Source: Paenibacillus sp. FSL K6-3182
GTDB lineage: Bacteria > Bacillota > Bacilli > Paenibacillales > Paenibacillaceae
Direction of reading: 5' to 3'
NCBI RefSeq assembly: GCF_037976325.1
Contig: NZ_CP150265.1
Coordinates: 882,001 to 946,000, forward strand
DNA: 64,000 nt
The notes beneath the pieces are model-generated. The model did no database searches. It was given only the letters and a program-made list of their open reading frames with translations, and had not been told where the DNA came from. The stretch's first letter is position 1, and each line of letters starts with the position of its first letter. A program made the translations under genes and the position numbers. This document shows, piece after piece, positions 34,887-42,353 of the stretch.

Positions 34887-35720
34887 ATGAACATTTCAAT
34901 CGGAGGTTATTCATTCAACAACACATATTTAGAAGGGAAAATGGATATTTTCGGATATTTGGAAACGGTGAAATACCGGTATCGGATGGATGTGGTCGAT
35001 TTGTGGAATGGCTTTTTTATAGATCGCAGCAGCAAGCCTATTATGAAGCTGGCCGAGGAAAGCTATATTCGCAAAATACGTGAGGCGCTCGATGAAAAAG
35101 AAATGCGGGTCGTTAATTTTGCGATCGATGGTGCTCATTTGTGGGACCCAGACAAGGAAATGAGACAGCATTTGTATGATAATGCTCTCCTTCATTTGAA
35201 AGCTTCCGTTATTTTAGGTGCGGAAACCGTCCGGATTGATACGGGAGGCAGCTACGAGGACTGGGAAGCAATGAGCGACGAGCAATTTGAATATACGGTA
35301 AAAAGATACCAGGAGTTTTCCCAATATGCGGCTGACCATGGCTTTCTAATTGGACCAGAGAACCATATGGGTGCATCACTAAATCCGAATGAGATGAAAC
35401 GTCTCGCAGAGGCAGTTGATCATCCAGCCTTTGGTTTTCTTGTTCATTTAGGCCGTTGGAAGGAGAATCAAGCAGAAGGAGACAGCATCGTTGCGCCTTG
35501 GGCGTATCATACCCATTTTGACGAAGAAACTGCTGACGGTACTCATGCTTTGGAGACGATCCATATGCTGCAAGAATCAGGGTACAAGGGATATTGGGGA
35601 GTAGAATATAATGCGCCAAAAAATCAATACGTAGAAACGGAGCTGCTTATTACGAAGGTGAAGAAGCTTCTGATCGAGGCGGATCAACAATCAGGCAGAG
35701 GGGCTCAGCACTATGAATAA
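34887..35720 (+). CDS. Sugar phosphate isomerase/epimerase (AP endonuclease 2 fold)
   Basis: 277 residues of the xylose-isomerase-like TIM-barrel family. GGYSFNNTYLEG, VVNFAIDGAHLWD, AETVRIDTGGSY, IGPENHMGASLNP, VHLGRWKE and the closing GYKGYWGVEYN carry the acidic and His residues that bind a divalent metal. ATAGGAGG precedes the ATG. It overlaps the next gene (a Gfo/Idh/MocA dehydrogenase) by eight bases, and an MFS transporter follows. Such trios handle inositol-like or uncommon sugars; the substrate is not visible. Confidence 0.88.
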   Translation: MNISIGGYSFNNTYLEGKMDIFGYLETVKYRYRMDVVDLWNGFFIDRSSKPIMKLAEESYIRKIREALDEKEMRVVNFAIDGAHLWDPDKEMRQHLYDNALLHLKASVILGAETVRIDTGGSYEDWEAMSDEQFEYTVKRYQEFSQYAADHGFLIGPENHMGASLNPNEMKRLAEAVDHPAFGFLVHLGRWKENQAEGDSIVAPWAYHTHFDEETADGTHALETIHMLQESGYKGYWGVEYNAPKNQYVETELLITKVKKLLIEADQQSGRGAQHYE

Positions 35721-36840
35721 AATACGAATTGGCATTATAGGCGTAGGACAAATTGGAAAAATGCATATCGAAAAGTATAAAAATATCGCTGGCGCTGAGC
35801 TTGTTGCTGTATGCGACTTAAATGAAGCAGAAGCTAAACGAGTTGCTGAGCATTATGATATCCCTCATGCCTACTCTGATTTTAGAGAGCTGCTGAAGCG
35901 TGATGATTTGGACGCGGTCGACGTGTGCCTGCACAACAATTTCCATGCACCGGTAACGATCGCAGCGCTGCAGGCGGGCCTTCATGTCTATTGTGAGAAG
36001 CCGATTGCAGGAACCTATTCAGATGGCAAGGCTATGGTCGATGCTGCGAAGCTATGTGGAAAACAATTGCATGTGCAGCTCTACACGTTATATGGTAAAG
36101 ATACGAAAGCTGCCAAAACATTAATTGATGGCGGCATGCTGGGCAAGCTGTACCATGCCCGCTCGTCAGGCTTTCGCCGAAGAAATCGACCGTTTGTTGA
36201 TGGTTATGGCACGCCTTATTTTACGCGCAAGGAAACAGCGGCAGGCGGCGCGCTGCTCGACATGGGCGTCTATCACATTGCACAGCTGCTCTATTTATTA
36301 GGCAACCCGCAGGTTGAAAGAATTTCAGGGAAAGTTTATCAAGAGACGGATATGCTGCAAGAGAGAAGGGAACAAAGCGGCTTTGATGTAGAGGAGCTGG
36401 CTACAGGCTTGATTCGGTTCAGCGGTGGTTTGACGCTTGATATCGTAGAAGCGTGGGCTGTTCATCTTGGCGGCTTCGAGGGCAGCAGTATCGCTGGTTC
36501 CAAGGGTGGCGTACGCTTGCCGAACGAGCAGACAGGACCGGGGGCTCAGTCCTTCAGCTTCCATAACACGGTTTGTGATATGGATATGGACAGTACGCTG
36601 GACCTTGATATGATGGACCTGCGCAGGAATCGCTTATATGAGAATGAGGATGCCTACAGCTCATCTCAGCATCACTGGATCGCAGCTCTGCAAGGCAGAG
36701 TGCCACTACTGCCAACAGCGGAAATCGCGCTGAATACGATGCTCATTAGCGAAGGCATTTATATGTCAGAGGAGCTTGGACGTGAGGTTAGCGCGGACGA
36801 AGTTATTGTACGCGCACGTACTTCTGCTGTAGAGCTTTAA
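35713..36840 (+). CDS. Gfo/Idh/MocA-family oxidoreductase
   Basis: 375 residues. The Rossmann fold begins IGIIGVGQIGKMHIEKY, followed by AVCDLNEAEAKRVAEHY and the family motif CEKPIAG. The catalytic core includes GGALLDMGVYHIAQLLYLLG with the conserved Asp and His. It uses NAD(P) on sugars or cyclitols. It is translated in overlap with the isomerase gene and precedes the transporter, so the three form a carbohydrate operon. Confidence 0.92.
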   Translation: MNKIRIGIIGVGQIGKMHIEKYKNIAGAELVAVCDLNEAEAKRVAEHYDIPHAYSDFRELLKRDDLDAVDVCLHNNFHAPVTIAALQAGLHVYCEKPIAGTYSDGKAMVDAAKLCGKQLHVQLYTLYGKDTKAAKTLIDGGMLGKLYHARSSGFRRRNRPFVDGYGTPYFTRKETAAGGALLDMGVYHIAQLLYLLGNPQVERISGKVYQETDMLQERREQSGFDVEELATGLIRFSGGLTLDIVEAWAVHLGGFEGSSIAGSKGGVRLPNEQTGPGAQSFSFHNTVCDMDMDSTLDLDMMDLRRNRLYENEDAYSSSQHHWIAALQGRVPLLPTAEIALNTMLISEGIYMSEELGREVSADEVIVRARTSAVEL

Positions 36841-36879
36841 AGAAGTGCTAAGCTAAAGAGCAAGACGAGGGACTTGGAT

Positions 36880-38079
36880 ATGAATCAGAATCAGAATCGT
36901 ACATTTCATTTAATTAAAGCGTTTAACTTTTTTGTATATGGCGCGATTGCCGTCTACAGTACGTTTTTTGTTGTTTATTTGCAATCCATTGGAATGTCTA
37001 CGCTTGAGATTGGTGCGTTAATGGCCGGCGGCCCGATTGTTTCCATCATCGCGAACCCGCTATGGGGTTATTTGAGCGATCGATTCCGCAATGTCAGGCT
37101 AATTCTGATCGTGATGCTTATTGGCAGCATGCTTGTCATGCAGCTCGTCTTTTTATATCAATCGTATACGATCATTTATGCCTGTATGCTGTTCTTTTTC
37201 TTTTTTCAAATGCCTTTATTTTCACAGAGCAACAGTCTCATTCTGAACAGCATTGAAGGAACGAGCCATAAATTTGGCGCTTTTCGGTTGTTCGGCTCGC
37301 TCGGCTGGGCGTTTATCGCTTTGGTGGCTGGTCCTGTGATCGGGCAAATTGGCATTGAGCGTCTCTGGATTATTTATTCGGTCATGATGCTTATCTCGCT
37401 TGCTTTTGCGTTTACGCTGCCAAAGGGCGAGGCGAAGGGTGCAGCCCCTGCCGGCAAAGTTAATTACCGTTCGATGTTCGTGAACCGTTCCTTCTTGTTG
37501 TTCTTAATCATAGGTCTAGTGATCTCCATTCCTAACTCTATGAATACGACATTTATCCCGCTGTATATTAAGGAATTGGGCGGAGAGGCTTCCTTAATCG
37601 GTTGGTCGGCCTTCTGGTCATCCATATTTGAAATTCCAGTCTTCTTGCTGCTTGATCGGTATTTGAAAAAAAATACAAAAACGATGGTATTATGCCTCGT
37701 TGTCATCAGCATCCTGTTCGCCTTGCGCTGGTTCCTGATGTCAAACGCAGACACTGCTCAGCAAATTATTTATATCCAAGTGCTGCACTGCTTAACATTT
37801 GGCGGCTACTATTATATTGGCACGCAGCTGGCCGTACAGCTTGTGCCTGCTGAATTCAGAGCATCCGGACAAGCGCTTTATGCCCTTACTTGGGGAGGCT
37901 TGTCAGGTATTGCGGCGGGCTTTCTCGGAGGCTGGGTGTTTGAGCAAATGGGTCCGCAGGCGATGTATCAATTATGCAGCGTCATGGCTGCGCTCGGGAT
38001 TGTTGGCTTCTTCTTGTTGTTTGCGCGGCTGCGCAGAGAAGTGGGCACGAGCAGCAAAATAAGCTCTCATGCTGGATAA
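36880..38079 (+). CDS. MFS transporter, LacY/nucleoside-symporter-like
   Basis: 399 residues with 12 predicted membrane segments. The motif GYLSDRFRNVRLI between segments 2 and 3 is the MFS A-motif. The segments FFVYGAIAVYSTFFVVYLQ at the start and GTQLAVQLVPAEFRASGQALYAL towards the end match the oligosaccharide/nucleoside symporter branch. Start 36880 is chosen because GAGGG lies eight bases upstream; TTG 36874 is too close. It is the last gene of the isomerase-dehydrogenase operon and presumably imports that sugar. Confidence 0.88.
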   Translation: MNQNQNRTFHLIKAFNFFVYGAIAVYSTFFVVYLQSIGMSTLEIGALMAGGPIVSIIANPLWGYLSDRFRNVRLILIVMLIGSMLVMQLVFLYQSYTIIYACMLFFFFFQMPLFSQSNSLILNSIEGTSHKFGAFRLFGSLGWAFIALVAGPVIGQIGIERLWIIYSVMMLISLAFAFTLPKGEAKGAAPAGKVNYRSMFVNRSFLLFLIIGLVISIPNSMNTTFIPLYIKELGGEASLIGWSAFWSSIFEIPVFLLLDRYLKKNTKTMVLCLVVISILFALRWFLMSNADTAQQIIYIQVLHCLTFGGYYYIGTQLAVQLVPAEFRASGQALYALTWGGLSGIAAGFLGGWVFEQMGPQAMYQLCSVMAALGIVGFFLLFARLRREVGTSSKISSHAG

Positions 38080-38100
38080 CTGCAACCTTTCTTGTCTTAT

Positions 38101-38151
38101 GGTCGTTCGAATAAGAGAATGGACATCATGTTATAGGAGAGGTGAACGACC
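38101..38151 (+). repeat. Inverted repeat spanning the leader of the small SLH gene
   Basis: GGTCGTTC at 38101-38108 and GAACGACC at 38144-38151 are perfect eight-base arms; the right arm ends at the base before the ATG and the GGAGAGG site is in the loop. It could fold in the mRNA or be an operator. Confidence 0.5.
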
Positions 38152-38832
38152 ATGAGGAAACGACGGAGTTTAGCCATAACAGCAGTCGCGGTCATGCTTT
38201 CTACATCTATTGCAGCACAAGCCTTCGCGGCGGCTCCATTTGGCGATATCGCAAACATTGGCAGCAAAGCAAAGATTGAAGCTTTGCAGCAGCAAGGAAT
38301 TATTAAAGGAGTGAGCGATACGGCATTCCATCCAGAGGATAATTTGACGGCAGCACAAGGCATTTCTTTGATCGTGAGAACGACGCAAATTAGCCTAGCA
38401 GCCATTGATTTTTCTAGTGCGCCTACCGCTGATGGTTTCTATACAAAGGTGAAAAACGATGCGTGGTACGCGGAGGATTTCATCATTGCACACTACAACG
38501 GTTTGGACATCCCGGCTGATATTGATCCGCAAGCGCCACTTACGAAAGAACAGTTCACGCATTATCTTGTTCAAGCGTTAGAACTTACCGGTCAATATCC
38601 GACGATCAAAATGTTTATTAATATCCAAGACGAAAAGGATATTACGACGGCGTATCAAGGAACCATTCAGCGTTCACTGCTATACAAGATTGCGTCTCTA
38701 GATGAGAAGGGCAACTTTGATCCAGCGCATGTTTTAACCCGTGCTGAAGCGGCAGGAATGCTGTATGATACACAAAGCTTTATTGAGGCGCATAAGGAAA
38801 AGGCGGAACCTGAGCAGGGAGCAGCTGAATAA
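38152..38832 (+). CDS. Small secreted protein made of degenerate SLH domains
   Basis: 226 residues. A signal peptide (1-27) precedes three SLH-like units: FGDIANIGSKAKIEALQQQGIIKGVSDTAFHPEDNLTAAQ, then DAWYAEDFIIAHYNGLDI with APLTKEQFTHYLVQALEL, and IQRSLLYKIASLDEKGNFDPAHVLTRAEAAGMLYD. Each keeps the TRAE/F-P pattern only loosely. SLH triplets bind pyruvylated secondary cell-wall polymers; with nothing else attached, this may be a wall-occupying or accessory protein. GGAGAGG lies seven bases before the start. It is monocistronic. Confidence 0.82.
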   Translation: MRKRRSLAITAVAVMLSTSIAAQAFAAAPFGDIANIGSKAKIEALQQQGIIKGVSDTAFHPEDNLTAAQGISLIVRTTQISLAAIDFSSAPTADGFYTKVKNDAWYAEDFIIAHYNGLDIPADIDPQAPLTKEQFTHYLVQALELTGQYPTIKMFINIQDEKDITTAYQGTIQRSLLYKIASLDEKGNFDPAHVLTRAEAAGMLYDTQSFIEAHKEKAEPEQGAAE

Positions 38833-38846
38833 AAAATGAAATAGGG

Positions 38847-38897
38847 AAAGGCAGTTAATTGAGGATTATTTCAGCCTCCTTAACTGCCTTTTTATTT
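38847..38897 (+). terminator. Terminator of the small SLH gene
   Basis: AAAGGCAGTTAA and TTAACTGCCTTT arms with inner GAGG/CCTC pairing are followed by TTTATTTT. Confidence 0.85.
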
Positions 38898-39014
38898 TAA
38901 AATTATTTTTCCTAGCAACGCGATAATTCCAAGCGGAGTAATAAGATATAAAAGAGTAATCTTTATTTATATCACATTTTATTTTGAAAAATCAATAATA
39001 AATGTAAAAAAACC

Positions 39015-39043
39015 TTGAAATTAATTCAAGGCTGTAGTATCTT
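39015..39043 (+). promoter_or_regulatory. Candidate promoter of the methionine-rich gene
   Basis: TTGAAA at 39015-39020 and TATCTT at 39038-39043 are 17 bases apart. A small dyad CCTTGAA/TTCAAGG (39013-39031) surrounds the -35, a possible operator. Confidence 0.45.
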
Positions 39044-39075
39044 CTGTATAGGAAACTTTTGGGAGGTGAACGGTA

Positions 39076-39291
39076 ATGGAAAAGATGGCAATGCAAATGA
39101 TGATGAACATGTGCATGGATGAAATGATGTGCAAGATGAAATCCATGAAGATGATGATGGACATGATGATGGAAATGAAAATGATGGACAACATGGATAT
39201 GAACATGATGATGATGAAGATGCAGGAATGTGACGAAATGTCCACGATGATGATGCAAATGATGCGTGACATGGAGCAAGTATCGATGTAA
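39076..39291 (+). CDS. 71-residue protein that is half methionine
   Basis: 36 of 71 residues are Met, with runs such as MKMMMDMMMEMKMMDNMD, plus three Cys, several Asp/Glu and Lys, and almost no other hydrophobics. It is no known family to me. GGAGGTG lies eight bases before the ATG and a promoter-like sequence precedes it, so it is likely a real gene. MxxM/MxM clusters and Cys are soft-metal ligands, suggesting Cu(I) or Ag(I) binding or an antioxidant methionine store. It has no signal peptide. Codons are mostly ATG by necessity; antisense frames of the same tract look His/Ser-rich and are shadows. Confidence 0.75.
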   Translation: MEKMAMQMMMNMCMDEMMCKMKSMKMMMDMMMEMKMMDNMDMNMMMMKMQECDEMSTMMMQMMRDMEQVSM

Positions 39292-39387
39292 TCATCTATG
39301 AATCTGACCATTCATAGAGGTTAGTATAATCGGCAGAGCTGTTCGCGGCATGCCGTCGTATATCGTTTTTTCCTACATAGCTAAGCA

Positions 39388-39418
39388 GAGCAGCCAACTG
39401 CATGCAGGCTTTTTTTTA
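39388..39418 (+). terminator. Weak terminator candidate after the methionine-rich gene
   Basis: AGCC and GGCT pair around an 11-base loop and seven to eight Ts follow. A second dyad, CTATGAAT/ATTCATAG, lies right after the stop codon (39296-39317) without a T run. Confidence 0.4.
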
Positions 39419-39455
39419 TTTCTAGACCTTCACAATTGCGCCTCGAACCTTCGCC

Positions 39456-39794
39456 TTATAACGCATAGTGGGCTTTCAGCTTGCTGGCAATCATAACCCG
39501 TTGAAGCTTAAACTCCCAAACCTTTTCTCTTAGCTGAATCTGCTGCTCCGAATTATGTGCATTCCGAAGCTGCTCGTAAATATCAAGCATTTTACGATTG
39601 ATTTGATCGAAGCGAAGCCATAGATCAACACGAATGCCATGCTCGATTTCAAGGCGGATATGGTTATCTTTGGAGCGCAGGTTTTGAAGGATTTGTTGCT
39701 GCCACTCTGCATCTCCGATCATTACAGCAAAGTTATAAAGATCTAAATAATCATCAACCCATTTTGCTGCAATTTGTTTCTCGGAATAAGTCAT
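39456..39794 (-). CDS. Small helical protein of unknown function
   Basis: 112 residues, no family recognised. It is predicted all-helical and charged (SEKQIAAKWVDDYLDLYNFAVMIGD; LRFDQINRKMLDIYEQLRNAHNSEQQIQLREKVWEF), soluble, and without Cys or a motif. Start 39794 (MTYSEK) has GGAG nine bases upstream; the TTG at 39809 is overlapped by that site. It lies between the methionine-rich gene and the methyltransferase gene, on the strand of the latter but with its own spacing. Confidence 0.65.
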   Translation of the reverse strand: MTYSEKQIAAKWVDDYLDLYNFAVMIGDAEWQQQILQNLRSKDNHIRLEIEHGIRVDLWLRFDQINRKMLDIYEQLRNAHNSEQQIQLREKVWEFKLQRVMIASKLKAHYAL

Positions 39795-39873
39795 GCTGGT
39801 CAGCTCCAATCTCCGTTTTGTTTATATACCTAGTATTATACTAGGAATTAAAGGGAATGCAAGCAATTTGTAA

Positions 39874-40587
39874 TTATTGTGTTTTTGTCCCATTCAGTTC
39901 GAAATGGGATTTACGTTTAAATGCTGCAAAAACAGCGAAGCCATTATTTTTATATACGCAGTCGGAATGAACAAAACCAGCCTCACTCAGCCATCTAAGC
40001 TGATCCTCTACAGTGGCATTAATGTCGACGCTTCGGCGCTGGATGGCCGCTTCGATTGCACCTGTGGTTAACCCGCTTTGCCGGATGGCTGTTGTCCATT
40101 GCGACATATAATATTGATTCCAATAAGCGGTTGTACCCGCTGCTTGATCAGCATTAACGAAGCTGCCGCCTTCTTTTAAAAGCTGATGAACAGTATGAAA
40201 TAAGTCGCGTTTTGCTGGATGCGATAAGTGATGGATGGACAAGGAGGAGATGATGGCATCGTATTTTTCCGTATAAGGATAGATTGAGTAATCAGCAGCT
40301 ATATAGCTGACTAATGGGTCAGCTCCGAAGCGAGATTGCGCCTCCTTTAGCATTTCTTCGCTCAAATCGATAAGAGTAAGATTGGCATTTGGGTATTTGT
40401 TGCGAATCATAGACGAGAAAAGCCCTGTTCCGGCACCTAAGTCGAGTATACGCGGGGCATCGCTATCACAGTGAACCAAGTCGGTTGCTATGCTGTAAAA
40501 ATCATCAAAGCAGGGGATCAGTTGGCGGCGCTGACGGTCATATTCAGGCGCGACAGCATCAAACTGTTTTTTCACATTTTCATTCAC
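39874..40587 (-). CDS. Class I SAM-dependent methyltransferase
   Basis: 237 residues. The Rossmann-like motif I is ILDLGAGTGLFSSMI, motif post-I LTLIDLSEEML, motif IV YDAIISSLSIHHL, and the KEGGSFVNADQ segment follows, as in small-molecule methyltransferases (Methyltransf_11/25). Start is a GTG at 40587 with GAGGAGG seven bases upstream. The substrate is unknown. The gene is divergent from the T-box/aminotransferase unit. Confidence 0.9.
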   Translation of the reverse strand: MNENVKKQFDAVAPEYDRQRRQLIPCFDDFYSIATDLVHCDSDAPRILDLGAGTGLFSSMIRNKYPNANLTLIDLSEEMLKEAQSRFGADPLVSYIAADYSIYPYTEKYDAIISSLSIHHLSHPAKRDLFHTVHQLLKEGGSFVNADQAAGTTAYWNQYYMSQWTTAIRQSGLTTGAIEAAIQRRSVDINATVEDQLRWLSEAGFVHSDCVYKNNGFAVFAAFKRKSHFELNGTKTQ

Positions 40588-40829
40588 AATAATTCCTCCT
40601 CGAATATTGGGCTGAGTGCTGATTTTTCATTTTCACTTGAGTTAAACAGTATGTTATAGATGATTATTTCATAATGGAAATATATAATATGAATATACTT
40701 TATAGTTTTAAACTATGAATGAATCGATTTCAATCCGTTAAAAAATGGGTATTGCGTATCCGAGTTTTTGATGGTACGATTGGTAAAATTTTAAGATCAC
40801 TGATGAACACATATGGCAAGTTAAATAGC
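40588..40829. other. AT-rich divergent region before the T-box
   Basis: The stretch is AT-rich with a short dyad ATAGTTTTAAACTAT near 40706-40720 and a TGGTAAAAT (extended -10-like, 40781-40789) that could start the T-box transcript. I see no ORF. Confidence 0.4.
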
Positions 40830-41091
40830 TTTTACATTCGATGACGAGAAAGAGTACGTTATGGGCCTGATCGAACAGAGAGTTGGGGCAGCTGAAAACC
40901 AACGTTCGGGTAGTAGCGGAAAGCCATCTCCGAGAAGCAGGCTGAACGAGAGTAAGCTCTGCCGCATTTCCAGCGTTAACGGGAACATGTATTGCTAGAT
41001 ACATGAGCAGAGTGTCGCGCTTTTGGCGTGAAACTAGGGTGGTAACACGGGTAGAGACTCGTCCCTTTATAGGGATGGGTCTCTTTTTTTG
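40830..41091 (+). ncRNA. T-box leader, alanine type by specifier
   Basis: Stem I opens with GATGACGAGAAAGAGTA (40840 onward), followed by the AGAGAG bulge and distal loop. The specifier loop appears at GGAAA-GCC-ATCTCCGAG, placing GCC (Ala) in the specifier position by analogy with the tyrS layout as I recall it. The T-box proper AGGGTGGTAACACGG is at 41036-41050; its TGGT bulge suits a tRNA with A73, as in tRNA-Ala. Uncharged tRNA would stabilise the antiterminator; otherwise the terminator at 41054-41091 stops transcription. Confidence 0.9.
41054..41091 (+). terminator. T-box terminator
   Basis: GAGACTCGTCCCT pairs with AGGGATGGGTCTC and a T run follows. It overlaps the antiterminator, which uses the same TCCCT. 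Confidence 0.88.
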
Positions 41092-41121
41092 TTTTTTATC
41101 CATATTTTAGGAGGAAAAGTA

Positions 41122-42309
41122 ATGGAGACTTGGTCGATGAGCAAAATGATTTCACCAATGGTGCAGCAAATTCCGCCTTCGGGCATTCGTAAATTTTTTA
41201 GCTTGGCTGAAGGCAATAAGGATATTATTTCGCTTGGCGTTGGAGAGCCTGACTTCGTTACGCCTGAGCATGTAAGAGCGGCTTGCGTCCGTGCGCTAGA
41301 GCAGGGCAAAACCTCCTACACTTCAAATGCAGGGCTTATTGAGCTTAGAGAAGAGATCGCCAATTATTTATACAATGGGTTCCAAGTGAAATACGAACCA
41401 TCGAATGAAGTGCTTGTTACCGTTGGAGGCAGTGAAGCCATTGATCTTGCACTGCGGGCGTTAATATCGCCAGAGGATGAAATTATTGTTCCTGTTCCTA
41501 GCTATATTGCCTATGCGCCGATCGCGCAGTTAAATGGCGGCAAGGTCATTGAGGTTGAAACGTTCGCTGAGGATCATTTCAAACTAACAGCAGAAGCCCT
41601 GAAAGCCGTCATTACTCCGCACTCGAAGGTGCTTATTTTAAACTATCCGAACAACCCGACAGGGGCTATCATGACCTATGAAGAGTGGCTTCCTGTTGCT
41701 AAGGTCGTGGAAGAAAATAATATAATCGTTATATCCGATGAAATTTATGCGGAGCTGACCTACGATGCGAAACATGTAAGCTTCGCTTCACTGCCAGGCA
41801 TGCGGGACAGAACGCTGCTTATTAGCGGCTTCTCCAAAGCTTTTGCAATGACAGGGTGGAGAATCGGTTATGCTTGCGGTCATCCGGAGCTGATTGCAGC
41901 GATGCTCAAAATTCATCAGTATACCGTCATGTGCGCACCAATTATTGGGCAGGTTGCGGCGATCGAATCACTTCGCAATGGCTTAGAGGAAAAGGACAGG
42001 ATGATTGAGGCTTATGCGCAGCGCAGACGGATGTTTGTTAAGGGCCTAAGGGAAATTGGTCTACCCTGCCATGAGCCGCTGGGCGCGTTTTATGCTTTCC
42101 CTTCTATTGCGCATACGGGACTTACTTCCGATGCATTTGCGCAAAAGCTATTGTTTGATGCCAGTGTTGCTACAGTGCCTGGGCATGTGTTCGGCCTTGG
42201 AGGAGAGGGCTTCATTCGCTGCTCCTATGCATCCTCTGTATCAAGGCTAAACGAAGCGCTTGAGCGTATGGACCGCTGCTTGAGGGCAGCGGGTATGTCT
42301 GGAAAATAA
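41122..42309 (+). CDS. alaT: Alanine transaminase-like PLP aminotransferase
   Basis: 395 residues, fold-type I class I/II aminotransferase. LGVGEPDFVTPEHV is the substrate/N-terminal motif, ILNYPNNPTGA the PLP-binding segment, ISDEIYAELTYD the ring Asp region, and SGFSKAFAMTGWRIGY carries the Schiff-base Lys; the Arg in GEGFIRCSYA binds substrate carboxylate. It closely matches in wording the Bacillus YugH/AlaT enzyme, which makes alanine from pyruvate. The T-box upstream with a GCC specifier fits: alanine starvation would switch it on. AGGAGG lies seven bases before the ATG at 41122; the frame back to 41089 has none. Confidence 0.92.
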   Translation: METWSMSKMISPMVQQIPPSGIRKFFSLAEGNKDIISLGVGEPDFVTPEHVRAACVRALEQGKTSYTSNAGLIELREEIANYLYNGFQVKYEPSNEVLVTVGGSEAIDLALRALISPEDEIIVPVPSYIAYAPIAQLNGGKVIEVETFAEDHFKLTAEALKAVITPHSKVLILNYPNNPTGAIMTYEEWLPVAKVVEENNIIVISDEIYAELTYDAKHVSFASLPGMRDRTLLISGFSKAFAMTGWRIGYACGHPELIAAMLKIHQYTVMCAPIIGQVAAIESLRNGLEEKDRMIEAYAQRRRMFVKGLREIGLPCHEPLGAFYAFPSIAHTGLTSDAFAQKLLFDASVATVPGHVFGLGGEGFIRCSYASSVSRLNEALERMDRCLRAAGMSGK

Positions 42310-42333
42310 AGAAGGGAGCCAGCAGAGGCTCCC
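42304..42333. terminator. Convergent terminator after alaT and the kinase gene
   Basis: GGGAGCC and GGCTCCC form a hairpin with a six-base loop. On the minus strand TTCTTTATTTT follows, so it mainly ends the reverse-strand kinase operon. Confidence 0.65.
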
Positions 42334-42353
42334 TCACAGCCCAAACGAGCGGA

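Noticed and set aside
38992..39311. Several long reverse-strand frames rich in His, Ser or Ile over the methionine-rich gene.
   Set aside because: They are the antisense of ATG-rich sequence (CAT, TCA, ATC). They have no ribosome site, and all three reverse frames stay open because the tract is low in complexity.
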